The translations under genes were made by a program, and so were the position numbers. The notes below the pieces were generated by a model, which was not told the origin of the DNA, did not search any database, and was given only the letters and a program-made list of their open reading frames with translations. A stretch of 64,000 nt of DNA from contig OMWK01000003.1 of NCBI GenBank assembly GCA_900314745.1, positions 62,001 to 126,000 on the forward strand, in the 5' to 3' direction. This document shows, in pieces, positions 33,793-42,199 of this stretch (position 1 is the first letter of the stretch; every line of letters starts with the position of its first letter). Origin of the DNA: an uncultured Eubacteriales bacterium. Lineage in GTDB: Bacteria > Bacillota > Clostridia > Saccharofermentanales > Saccharofermentanaceae.

Positions 33793-34518
33793 ATGTCAGG
33801 CCATTCCAAGTGGAATAACATTAAGCGTAAGAAGGAAGCATCCGATTCAGCAAAAGGAGCAATCTTCACAAAAATGGCAAAGCTTATTGCCATTGCCGTT
33901 AAGGAAGGAGGCCCTGACCCGGATGGCAATTCTAAGTTAAAGGATGTTATTTCCAAGGCCAAGGCTGCCAATATGCCCAACGATAATATCAAGAGAGCTA
34001 TACAGAAAGCTGCCGGAGCCGGTGAAGGTGACGATTATGAAGAGATCCAGTATGAAGGATACGGACCCGGCGGAATTGCCATAATGGTTAGAACTCTCAC
34101 AAACAACAGAAACCGTACAGCTGCTGACGTAAGACACATGTTCTCAAAGTACGGCGGACAGCTCGGCGTTGACGGAAGCGTATCATTCCTCTTTGAAGAA
34201 AAGGGCGTTATTCTCATCTCAAGAGAAGATTACGAAGATGAAGATAAGGTCATGGAAGATGCACTTGAGGCAGGTGCATCAGATTTTGTCCCCGAGGAAG
34301 AGTATTACGAGGTCGACACAGGAGCTGATGACTACTATGAGGTTAAAGATGCTCTTGAGGCTAAGGGATATGAGTTTATCGATGCCAGTGTCGGACCTGT
34401 CGCTATCACATCAAACAAAGTAGAAGATCCTGACATCTGTGCCAACCTCGAGAAGATGCTCGACATGATGGAAGAGAACGAAGATGTTCAGGAAGTCTAC
34501 CATAACTGGGATAACTAA
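33793..34518 (+). CDS. yebC: YebC/PmpR-family protein
   Basis: ATG at 33793 with GGAGGT seven bases upstream; an earlier in-frame start at 33781 overlaps that SD. 241 residues with MSGHSKWNNIKRKKEASDS, ANMPNDNIKRAIQKAAG and the acidic GPGGIA-centred middle domain. Family members act as transcription regulators or as translation factors that relieve stalling at proline stretches. TTGACA at 33713-33718 and TATAAT at 33747-33752 are promoter-like but badly spaced as a pair. First of a four-gene overlapping run. Confidence 0.93.
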   Translation: MSGHSKWNNIKRKKEASDSAKGAIFTKMAKLIAIAVKEGGPDPDGNSKLKDVISKAKAANMPNDNIKRAIQKAAGAGEGDDYEEIQYEGYGPGGIAIMVRTLTNNRNRTAADVRHMFSKYGGQLGVDGSVSFLFEEKGVILISREDYEDEDKVMEDALEAGASDFVPEEEYYEVDTGADDYYEVKDALEAKGYEFIDASVGPVAITSNKVEDPDICANLEKMLDMMEENEDVQEVYHNWDN

Positions 34519-35540
34519 TGTCTGATCTTCAGAACAAACCACTCAGCGAGGCCAAGAGACCGACTCTGATTCCCGAACTCCGGGCAACTCTTAAGCAGAT
34601 TAATCCTGTCTCGGATAATACCAAGTCCAAGAATTCTGAGCCGGATATCGATACTATCCTCAATAGTGAAGTTCTGACCCGCAATTTCTTATCTCAGATA
34701 GCAATAATTGCTTTTGTAGGTCAATCAGGAACCGGTAAAAGCACTCGGGCAATAGCCGTTGCCCGACAGAACAACATTGAATATCTGATCGATGATGGTC
34801 TTCTGATCAACGGAGGAAGGATCGTCGCAGGAACGTCTGCCAAGAAGGCTCCCAGCAAGATGGAGTCAGTAAGGCAGGCGCTTTTTGTTGATCCGACAAG
34901 ATCTCAGGTCATGAGAAGAGCGATTGTGGAGAGCAATCCGACCGCAATCATGATCCTCGGGACCAGCGACTCCATGCTGGAGAAGATTACCAGCAACTTA
35001 TGGCTTAATAAACCTTCCATGCTGATCAGGATAGAAGACGTATCCACTGAAGAAGAGAGACGCCATGCAAGGAACACAAGAATGAACGAAGGAATGCATA
35101 CAATTCCTGTTCCGAGCATGGAGATCAAACATGAATTCTCAGGATATTTCTCTGATCCGTTGGGAAAGATAAGAAGCCGCCTTAATCTTGAAGAGGGCGG
35201 TGTTGCTCTTGACGGAGACAATGAGAGAACCATGATCCGCCCCACCTTCTCTTCCCTGGGATCATATTCCATTTCTGACGATGCTCTGCTGGAGCTTATA
35301 AAGATCACACTTAAAGATCTTCCCGGGTATGGAGACATACTGGATTTCAAGAGTGAGAAACGTAATATCGGAGTCGTATTCTCAATAGATCTCGCTCTCC
35401 TTTACGGATACGATGCCCAGAAGGTACTTCACGATGCGCAGCAGAAGATCGGCAACGCGGTAGAGAATCTCACAGCTATAACCGTCGTCTCAGTAAATAT
35501 CAGAGCCGGCAGACTCATTCACGGAAAGGAAAGAGTATGA
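34518..35540 (+). CDS. P-loop protein with Asp23-like C-terminal domain
   Basis: 340 residues. Walker A FVGQSGTGKST (68-76) after a disordered N-terminus; central helices with HARNTRMNEGMHTIPVP; C-terminal part (IGVVFSIDLALLYGYDAQKV ... VVSVNIRAG, about 285-335) resembles the Asp23/Gls24 fold seen in envelope-stress proteins. Overlaps yebC by one base and the next gene by 4. Its role is not known; the combination suggests a nucleotide-dependent regulator acting near the membrane, which is speculation. Confidence 0.7.
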   Translation: MSDLQNKPLSEAKRPTLIPELRATLKQINPVSDNTKSKNSEPDIDTILNSEVLTRNFLSQIAIIAFVGQSGTGKSTRAIAVARQNNIEYLIDDGLLINGGRIVAGTSAKKAPSKMESVRQALFVDPTRSQVMRRAIVESNPTAIMILGTSDSMLEKITSNLWLNKPSMLIRIEDVSTEEERRHARNTRMNEGMHTIPVPSMEIKHEFSGYFSDPLGKIRSRLNLEEGGVALDGDNERTMIRPTFSSLGSYSISDDALLELIKITLKDLPGYGDILDFKSEKRNIGVVFSIDLALLYGYDAQKVLHDAQQKIGNAVENLTAITVVSVNIRAGRLIHGKERV

Positions 35541-36286
35541 AAGAGACTATATATACAATTCCTGTTAATGATGCTTACAATTCCGATTTGGAATGTCCTT
35601 TATGCCAGCTAAGAAAGAGATGTGAGGATAATGAGATCGAATACTATCTCGGTCCTTCCCTTATGGAGCCTGATACCAGGATAATTACCAATAAGACCGG
35701 ATTCTGTCCTGATCATATGGCAAAGCTCAATAAGCAGGTAACCAACAGACTCGGTCTTGCACTTGTTCTTCACACTCATCTGCTCGATTACGATAAGGAC
35801 ATTACTGAAGATCTGTCGGAAGCAGCCCCTGCGAAAGCCGGATTGCTCAAAGGACGCAACGGTGACTATAAGAACACCCTGAGGTCACTTGCTGACAGAA
35901 TAGACAAGAGAACTTCTGACTGTCCTGTCTGCGAGAAGATGAACAAGACAATTGAAAGATACAATGAAGTTATCATGCATATGTTCTCACACGATGCTGA
36001 ATTCAGGGAAAAGTTTATGAACACCAAGTCACATTGCCTTCCCCATACAGCTTCATTATTGAGAACGGCTGCTGCCAAGTTATCTCAAAATGATGCAGCT
36101 GACTTTGTCACTGCTCTGGCAAAAAGCAATAAGGAATACTTCGAGGAACTTGAGAAAGATGTCGAATGGTTCACTTTGAAGTTCGATTACAGGAACAAGG
36201 ACAAGCCTTGGGGCAACAGCAAGAACGCCATACAAAGATCAATGAGATTCTTATCTTCAGATACAGGTGAATTCAATGAAGGATAA
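35537..36286 (+). CDS. DUF6062 family protein
   Basis: 249 residues. KETIYTIPVNDAYNSDLECP then LCQLRKRCEDNEIEYYLGPS and a GFCPDHM-KL block with two further Cys pairs (CPVC, CLPH) mark the DUF6062 family of clostridia. The Cys/His pattern suggests two metal or Fe-S binding knuckles. Soluble. Overlaps both neighbours. Function unknown. Confidence 0.8.
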   Translation: MKETIYTIPVNDAYNSDLECPLCQLRKRCEDNEIEYYLGPSLMEPDTRIITNKTGFCPDHMAKLNKQVTNRLGLALVLHTHLLDYDKDITEDLSEAAPAKAGLLKGRNGDYKNTLRSLADRIDKRTSDCPVCEKMNKTIERYNEVIMHMFSHDAEFREKFMNTKSHCLPHTASLLRTAAAKLSQNDAADFVTALAKSNKEYFEELEKDVEWFTLKFDYRNKDKPWGNSKNAIQRSMRFLSSDTGEFNEG

Positions 36287-36671
36287 TACGGATTTAGAAC
36301 TATTAACCGACTACGCTATTGATGTCAGTGAGAGCGCGAATGGTCTTAACGTTCTTATTAAGCACGACTACTACTCCAGTGACAGCGATAACGGACGAAG
36401 GCTTCTTAACAGTCTTCTCGACGGTCTTATTATGGCCGGTGACAGATTATTTCAGTTAATAATTACTGACTGTGCAGTTAAACTCCTGGAAGAATCGGAT
36501 AAGTTAAATGAATTGATCCAACTTGCCAATACAACACTAATATGTTCAGACAGCGTTGCATATTATAATGTGGAACTCGCTAAATCCTTCCCGACCTCTG
36601 TACATGTAGTTCCTATGACCGATATAACGGATCAGATTATCGAGACCAGACCCAATATTATCTTGGAATAA
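36276..36671 (+). CDS. Unknown protein, last gene of the yebC operon
   Basis: 131 residues from ATG 36276 (AGG eight bases upstream); a GTG at 36267 is an alternative. Alternating beta/alpha pattern with GDRLFQLIITDCAVKLLEES and TLICSDSVAYYN is faintly like DsrE/TusD sulphur-relay proteins, but no active-site Cys is clearly placed, so this is only a fold-level guess. Overlaps the DUF6062 gene by 11 bases. Confidence 0.6.
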   Translation: MKDNTDLELLTDYAIDVSESANGLNVLIKHDYYSSDSDNGRRLLNSLLDGLIMAGDRLFQLIITDCAVKLLEESDKLNELIQLANTTLICSDSVAYYNVELAKSFPTSVHVVPMTDITDQIIETRPNIILE

Positions 36672-36687
36672 TTCAAATATAAATCAA

Positions 36688-36716
36688 AAGAGGATCGACG
36701 ATAAGTCGATCCTCTT
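36688..36716. terminator. Bidirectional terminator
   Basis: AAGAGGATCGAC (36688-36699) and GTCGATCCTCTT (36705-36716) form a 12-bp stem between converging genes, 16 bp after the plus-strand stop and 30 bp before the minus-strand one. Confidence 0.8.
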
Positions 36717-36746
36717 CGTATTCATTAATACCATTCTAATCAGTCA

Positions 36747-38828
36747 TCAAGCAGTGAAATACCCACACTCATTTGTTAATACACTATAGTTAGTATTATC
36801 TCTATAAGCTGCCTCTCTATAAGTAACATTACCAGGAAGACCCGGACAATACGGAACATTAAAGTTATCAGATGATCTTACCTCAATTCCGGAACATGCA
36901 ATACGGCCATAGAATACATCAGATAACATACCACTATCAAGGTAAACCATAGCGCCATCTGAACCACCTTGAGAACTAGGGAAGAAACCTATATATGCAT
37001 TAACTACCATGTTCTCATGGTGAGCCTGATTCCCGTACACCAAACCATATTCACCAACACTACCATATCCGCCACCATCATCAGCTGTATGATTAATACC
37101 TATACCATCAGGCCTGGACCAGTTAGTGAACATATAGAATCTTGGTGTATGACTAATATCCTGTATCAGCTTTTGAGGATTATTAAAATCGGTATTGCTA
37201 TAACATCTGTAATCGACAAAGCCACATACAGGATTGTTATTCATGCCCATAATCTTAATCTGCGCATTATTCAAAAGAACAAATACAACCTTATTATCAC
37301 CAGAGGTATCTGTCATACGGAATCCACATCCATTAGTGCCGGATTCATCACCAATCTGCAAAACACCACCATCTACATATATAACTGTGGTCTTGCTGAC
37401 ATTACAGTTTATCCAATCAGTTAATATTCCACCTGTAGTATAAAGATACTGATACGGCTTATCACCACATGTATAACCGGAAGGCAAAGAATCCTGCGAG
37501 AAATCAATCCAATACAGAGGGTTTCCATCAGCATCTGCTGAGGTCTTCAATTCATCAAACCAAGCAGAATTGTTAGCACACTGACCATACTCGGTCATCA
37601 TCTCACTCTGTGTATCTATCTGATCAGCATTAACAGTCAAGCGCTGAACCATATCAGAAGGAATCTGATCTGTGCCATTATTAAAGCCCTGCCAAGAACT
37701 AGAGAACTGCCTTGTCGATTCAGTATTACCAGTATACATACGATAAGTAGCGCCAGGAGTCTGTACTCCGTCTGCATTAAATACTGTTCTCTCAAAGTGT
37801 ATAGACCCAGCACCCATTAATCCGCCATAATTTGTGGAATTATATGTAAAATCACTGAATCCGGTGGAAGTTGTATTGTATCGTCCATCAATAGCTCTGT
37901 TATCAAACCACAAACTGTCAGCAGTACTGAAGCTAATGCTCGCAGTTCCATTTGTTGCACCCAAGGGAAGAGCTGGCTGACCCTCTCCGTTGTAGTAAAT
38001 AGGACAGTCTGTACCCCAGAAATAAATGTCTGCCTTACCATCATTATTAGCCACATTTGTTGAAGAGGTACCACAGAAGAACATTCCAGCATTCTGACCT
38101 ACAAACAAAACTCGCTCAGACATAACTACATCTCTCATATAGAGTATGCCATCTGTTATCAAATCACAATAAAAACCAGATCCATCCTGATTGGAAGTTG
38201 CACTGTTATGAATAAATACAATATTATCCGCGCAATCTGAATGTGTTGTAGTAAAACTAACCTGATTACGTCGATCAACATCTCCTATCTTAGATGCATC
38301 CAAGCCAAAATTCATCGAGTTAAGCATACCGCCGTCACCGATATTAACAGCAATATCGAACATAACCGGAGGTACACCTTCACTCTGATTCTTCTGAAGA
38401 ACCATTCTGTAGTACTGTGCAACGCCATCAATATCGCACTTACACTCAATTGCCAACTTAGAGGTATTTGCATCGTCCGGGTAATAGAAGTATGCAGAGG
38501 TAACTGCCCCACTACTTGCAACCATACCCGGAATACTGTCGTTCGAGAATGTTACAAGGGCGTTGTTAGTAGCCAACTTCTCAAGATCAGCGTCAGTAAT
38601 CTGCTGGGAATAAATAGCCTGCCACAGAGACTGAGCCAATGAAGTGACCGTAAGTCTAGCCTGGTCAGACTTGGCATTTGAATATACTCTCTGTCTGGAT
38701 GCGATAGAGATAGTGAGCGCTGTAGTTATAAAAATCAACGCCATCGCTACAATGAAGACAACCGTAATCAGGATGACGCCCTGTTTGTCATCCGCTTTCT
38801 TCATAACTTTCTTGTTTGTCCTACGCAT
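36747..38828 (-). CDS. Large PilX-like pilus-associated protein
   Basis: ATG at 38828 with SD AGGAAGG; 693 residues. The N-terminus (KKADDKQGVILITVVFIVAM) has the PilX pattern, a basic leader followed by a membrane helix that resembles a pilin helix without the G|FTLIE consensus, then over 600 residues of Asn/Gly/Ser/Tyr-rich beta structure. Such proteins cap or prime pili and may carry adhesive domains. It lies 3 kb from the pilus operon on the same strand, with its own 5' region. Confidence 0.7.
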   Translation of the reverse strand: MRRTNKKVMKKADDKQGVILITVVFIVAMALIFITTALTISIASRQRVYSNAKSDQARLTVTSLAQSLWQAIYSQQITDADLEKLATNNALVTFSNDSIPGMVASSGAVTSAYFYYPDDANTSKLAIECKCDIDGVAQYYRMVLQKNQSEGVPPVMFDIAVNIGDGGMLNSMNFGLDASKIGDVDRRNQVSFTTTHSDCADNIVFIHNSATSNQDGSGFYCDLITDGILYMRDVVMSERVLFVGQNAGMFFCGTSSTNVANNDGKADIYFWGTDCPIYYNGEGQPALPLGATNGTASISFSTADSLWFDNRAIDGRYNTTSTGFSDFTYNSTNYGGLMGAGSIHFERTVFNADGVQTPGATYRMYTGNTESTRQFSSSWQGFNNGTDQIPSDMVQRLTVNADQIDTQSEMMTEYGQCANNSAWFDELKTSADADGNPLYWIDFSQDSLPSGYTCGDKPYQYLYTTGGILTDWINCNVSKTTVIYVDGGVLQIGDESGTNGCGFRMTDTSGDNKVVFVLLNNAQIKIMGMNNNPVCGFVDYRCYSNTDFNNPQKLIQDISHTPRFYMFTNWSRPDGIGINHTADDGGGYGSVGEYGLVYGNQAHHENMVVNAYIGFFPSSQGGSDGAMVYLDSGMLSDVFYGRIACSGIEVRSSDNFNVPYCPGLPGNVTYREAAYRDNTNYSVLTNECGYFTA

Positions 38829-38976
38829 AAACGAGCCCTTCCTCACAAAATAACGACAGCCGTAATTACAATACGACGCCATTACACCTATATAAAACTA
38901 CATTGATTATAAGTCATGTCTTTTTTATTTTCAACATCAAATATCACGGATTTGACACCAAAAGTTCACATTTCCT

Positions 38977-39981
38977 TCAAGTTTCCGCTTCAGTCTCCTC
39001 TTCGGCAGGAGACTCCTTAATAACGGGCTTTCCTTCGGAACCATATTTCTCGAACTCCTCTTTCTTGGTTGCAACCAGAAAGTAGTCAGGCTGTGTGGCA
39101 AATCTTAATACTGCAGAGGCGTAATACTTGCCTTCCCTGTTCTTCTTAATTCGGGTTCTCCCGAAGAATTCGCCGTCTTCCGGACAGTTATACAGCGCAT
39201 ACATAGACTTGCGGATCTTGAACGGTTCAATCTTAAGTTCAAACGGACAGCCGCATACCGGACAATTAAGGTTAAAGCCCGCGACCATCATCATAGCCTG
39301 TGATTGTCTGTCACATGCCGCCCCGACTTTGGTGTACTCACGCTTGATATCGCAATTGATCGCGGAACTGGAGATCACACTAAGAACTTCGCTCGTCTTA
39401 TTTCTCGAGAAGATATTCTTCAGTATCTCTCCCGTGTACTTGGCATCCGCTGTTGCACTGTGGAAGGTCTCTTCTTTGGAAATACCGTAGTAATCTACGG
39501 CAAACTCGACACTTCTCTGTCTCCCCTTCTCCGTCGAGAATATTGAGAACAGAGGCTGTACATCAAGGAAATAGAGTCCGATCCTATCATCCATACCGAA
39601 GAACTTAAGATTCATCTTCAGCATGTCCGTATCGGAGTTACCCCATCCGGAGAGGATCGAATCCTCTCCGCAGAACCTCTTAAAGCCCTCGACACCTTCC
39701 TTAAAAGGTACGCCGTTCATAAGATCCTGATTGGTCTTATGCGTTACCTTCTTAACATGGTAATGAATAGTCCTGTACTGAACAGGCCTTATATCACAGG
39801 AAAATACATCCTTATAAATGAGCATGCCGTTGGAATACATAAGCTTAACGGCACCGATCTCAATGATCTCGCCCGTCAGAGCGGACACATCAAAATCATA
39901 TTCTTTACCGGGCAGAGGCTGATTCCACTCGAGGTCGAATACGATAAATATATCGCCGTCCTTAATCATCCTGTTTAACAT
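38977..39981 (-). CDS. DEDDh-type 3'-5' exonuclease
   Basis: 334 residues. Exonuclease motifs FDLEWNQ (Exo I), GNSDTDMLKMNLKFFG (Exo II) and HSATADAKYTGEIL (Exo III) lie within residues 14-190. The C-terminal 130 residues add a Cys-bearing part (CPVCGCPFEL) that could be a zinc ribbon for nucleic-acid binding. AGGG lies 7-10 bp before the ATG at 39981. Overlaps the YfhO-like gene upstream by 20 bases. Confidence 0.8.
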   Translation of the reverse strand: MLNRMIKDGDIFIVFDLEWNQPLPGKEYDFDVSALTGEIIEIGAVKLMYSNGMLIYKDVFSCDIRPVQYRTIHYHVKKVTHKTNQDLMNGVPFKEGVEGFKRFCGEDSILSGWGNSDTDMLKMNLKFFGMDDRIGLYFLDVQPLFSIFSTEKGRQRSVEFAVDYYGISKEETFHSATADAKYTGEILKNIFSRNKTSEVLSVISSSAINCDIKREYTKVGAACDRQSQAMMMVAGFNLNCPVCGCPFELKIEPFKIRKSMYALYNCPEDGEFFGRTRIKKNREGKYYASAVLRFATQPDYFLVATKKEEFEKYGSEGKPVIKESPAEEETEAET

Positions 39982-42199
39982 TAAGTTTCACCCTGCCGCT
40001 CTCATCGCTCTTACTATTTCTTAAGATATTACATATTACGACGCCTATAGACAACACCCAGACGATAAGCGATATCATGGGCACTGTCATATTTGATCTG
40101 ATTTTGAAGGAATAGTCCGAGGCTCCGTGCGAGAAGAAGCTTACAGCAAGCCTTCCTCCGTAATTGAAGGTATTGCTAAGGATGGTGTTCCCTCCGGTAG
40201 TAACATCAATGGCATAGTTGCCGTCATAAGGGATCGATGTAATTACCGAATACTCCCCGTAAGTTCCCATTGAAGGATCATCGATGGCGGTTCCCGAGAA
40301 GTCATCCAGAGGATATATAGAAGAATAAAGCTCTGCCATGGCATCAGAATCTGCACGCCAAATATTAAACTCCGCGGTACCTATAGGGGCAGCACCTATC
40401 TGCCTTAAGCTCACGGCATCAGTAAGTCTGTCGAGTTGCTTTACATACATGCCGCTTATAGAACTTACGGCATCGAACCCCGCGTATGTCTCCGTAAGGG
40501 TATTATCTCCCTCAAAAGACGAGAAAACATAGTAGTTTGAAGACGAATCCATGTTCTCGCACCTTACGAGGATCTCGTATGAAGTATCCGTATTTACCAT
40601 ATACGTTCCGTTACCGGTATCCGTCACGCCGTCAGTAAACACAGCGAAAGAATAGGCGCGCGTGAACACTTCCGCTCCTGATGCTACATTCGAGAGTGCA
40701 TTTATCTGTCCCGGGAAATCCCCGGTCGAAGCAATCTGCCTCATGTCTGAATGAACACATATGTACTCGTTCTCATCTCCATACAGGGGAATGCTGTCAT
40801 CAATGTCTATACTAAGACCGGAGATGCTATCTCCCGAATACGGAGTCAGTGAATCAAAGCTCCCCCACAATCCGGAAACAGAGAAGCTGTACCAGAGATT
40901 TATGCCGATGCCGGCGGCTCCGATTATCGCCATAAGCGCGGTCAATGCCTTACGCTCACGCTTTAACACATACAGAAATACACCGCTGAACAAAGCTGCC
41001 CCTGCACTGAACCACAGATAGAACAGGCTCTTCCCTACTTCACCGGCATTAGAAGCGTTTGACAGTATAATAAGTGCTAACACGGCACCAACAGCGCCAA
41101 AGACTCCGTTACGGGTGCAGTTACTGACATTTCGAAGTGACACTGCCGCCATGACAAACAGCAGGACGGTGAGTATTCCGATACGAAGGAAAGCAGCAGT
41201 ATCTGTGTAACCCAGGACGGAAAGGATCGCATTCAGCAAAGACCAGGAAGCCGATATGGGAATCACGAGGATCAGGATGATGCCGGCAAGCTTGGCTTTG
41301 TAAGGGATAGTGCGGTTCATAAAGAACAGGATTACACAGACAATGACAAATACGGAGAGCGACATCGCTATATGAGAGCCGGCAGAAGGAATGAACAACG
41401 GGTTGCCGTCAAGAACTGAACAGAGAAGATCAAAGAACTTGAACGTCATCCTGCTGTCAAAGAATTCCGCCTTGATGTCAATAAAAACGGGGCCTGAAGC
41501 AAATACGGGGATCAGAACCAGAGCCTGGGCGGGCAGGGAGACTGCATAAGCCGCGAACGCCCGCGAAGCACCGGATTCAGTCCTCATAAGTGACTTCAGG
41601 AACGGTACGGCACAGACGACAAACAGAAGACCTGTGATTACCCCGAGAAAACCGCCCGTGACGAATAAAGTGAAGATTCCGGCAGCCAGCCAGAACGATT
41701 TTGGTGTCCCGGTTCGCATCAGATTCTCTGTCATATACAGCGCAAACGGCAGGATGATCATGATGTTCATTACCTGCGGATCCGCTGACGCCACTATGGC
41801 TACCGAAGATATCGAGTAAGCAAGCCCGAGAAGCAGACTTACGTCATTACGAAGCTTGACACGGCCCGAGCAGAACATATGCATTCCAAGTGACATGAGC
41901 CCGAACCTAAGATAGAAGAACAGCCGTATAAGGAACTTTCCGGCGTTGCCTCCGATAAGAAGGCTGATAATAAACGAAGGATAGAAGCGGCGGGTCAGGA
42001 TATCCGAGAGCACATTCGGAACATAGATGCTGCCCGAGGAAAGCCTCTCCCTCAAAGTATCAATATCACTCAGCTGCGAATAGACCGGGTTCAGAAAGCT
42101 CTCCGGCGCCTTACTCATGGCAAGCAGAAGAACAAGCACAGGCAGGGCAACAGCCGCTGCCGCTATGAACAGCGAGTCTTCGTCAATCCGCTTTCTCAT
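39962..42199 (-). CDS. YfhO-like membrane protein (second copy)
   Basis: 745 residues, about twelve membrane helices followed by an extracytoplasmic beta-rich domain of about 250 residues and a final helix near the C-terminus. The plan and position after a clear YfhO homologue make it a divergent YfhO/GT-C protein. In Bacillus and Listeria, YfhO-type proteins transfer sugars from undecaprenyl phosphate onto lipoteichoic acid. Overlaps the upstream yfhO by 17 bases. Confidence 0.65.
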   Translation of the reverse strand: MRKRIDEDSLFIAAAAVALPVLVLLLAMSKAPESFLNPVYSQLSDIDTLRERLSSGSIYVPNVLSDILTRRFYPSFIISLLIGGNAGKFLIRLFFYLRFGLMSLGMHMFCSGRVKLRNDVSLLLGLAYSISSVAIVASADPQVMNIMIILPFALYMTENLMRTGTPKSFWLAAGIFTLFVTGGFLGVITGLLFVVCAVPFLKSLMRTESGASRAFAAYAVSLPAQALVLIPVFASGPVFIDIKAEFFDSRMTFKFFDLLCSVLDGNPLFIPSAGSHIAMSLSVFVIVCVILFFMNRTIPYKAKLAGIILILVIPISASWSLLNAILSVLGYTDTAAFLRIGILTVLLFVMAAVSLRNVSNCTRNGVFGAVGAVLALIILSNASNAGEVGKSLFYLWFSAGAALFSGVFLYVLKRERKALTALMAIIGAAGIGINLWYSFSVSGLWGSFDSLTPYSGDSISGLSIDIDDSIPLYGDENEYICVHSDMRQIASTGDFPGQINALSNVASGAEVFTRAYSFAVFTDGVTDTGNGTYMVNTDTSYEILVRCENMDSSSNYYVFSSFEGDNTLTETYAGFDAVSSISGMYVKQLDRLTDAVSLRQIGAAPIGTAEFNIWRADSDAMAELYSSIYPLDDFSGTAIDDPSMGTYGEYSVITSIPYDGNYAIDVTTGGNTILSNTFNYGGRLAVSFFSHGASDYSFKIRSNMTVPMISLIVWVLSIGVVICNILRNSKSDESGRVKLNVKQDD

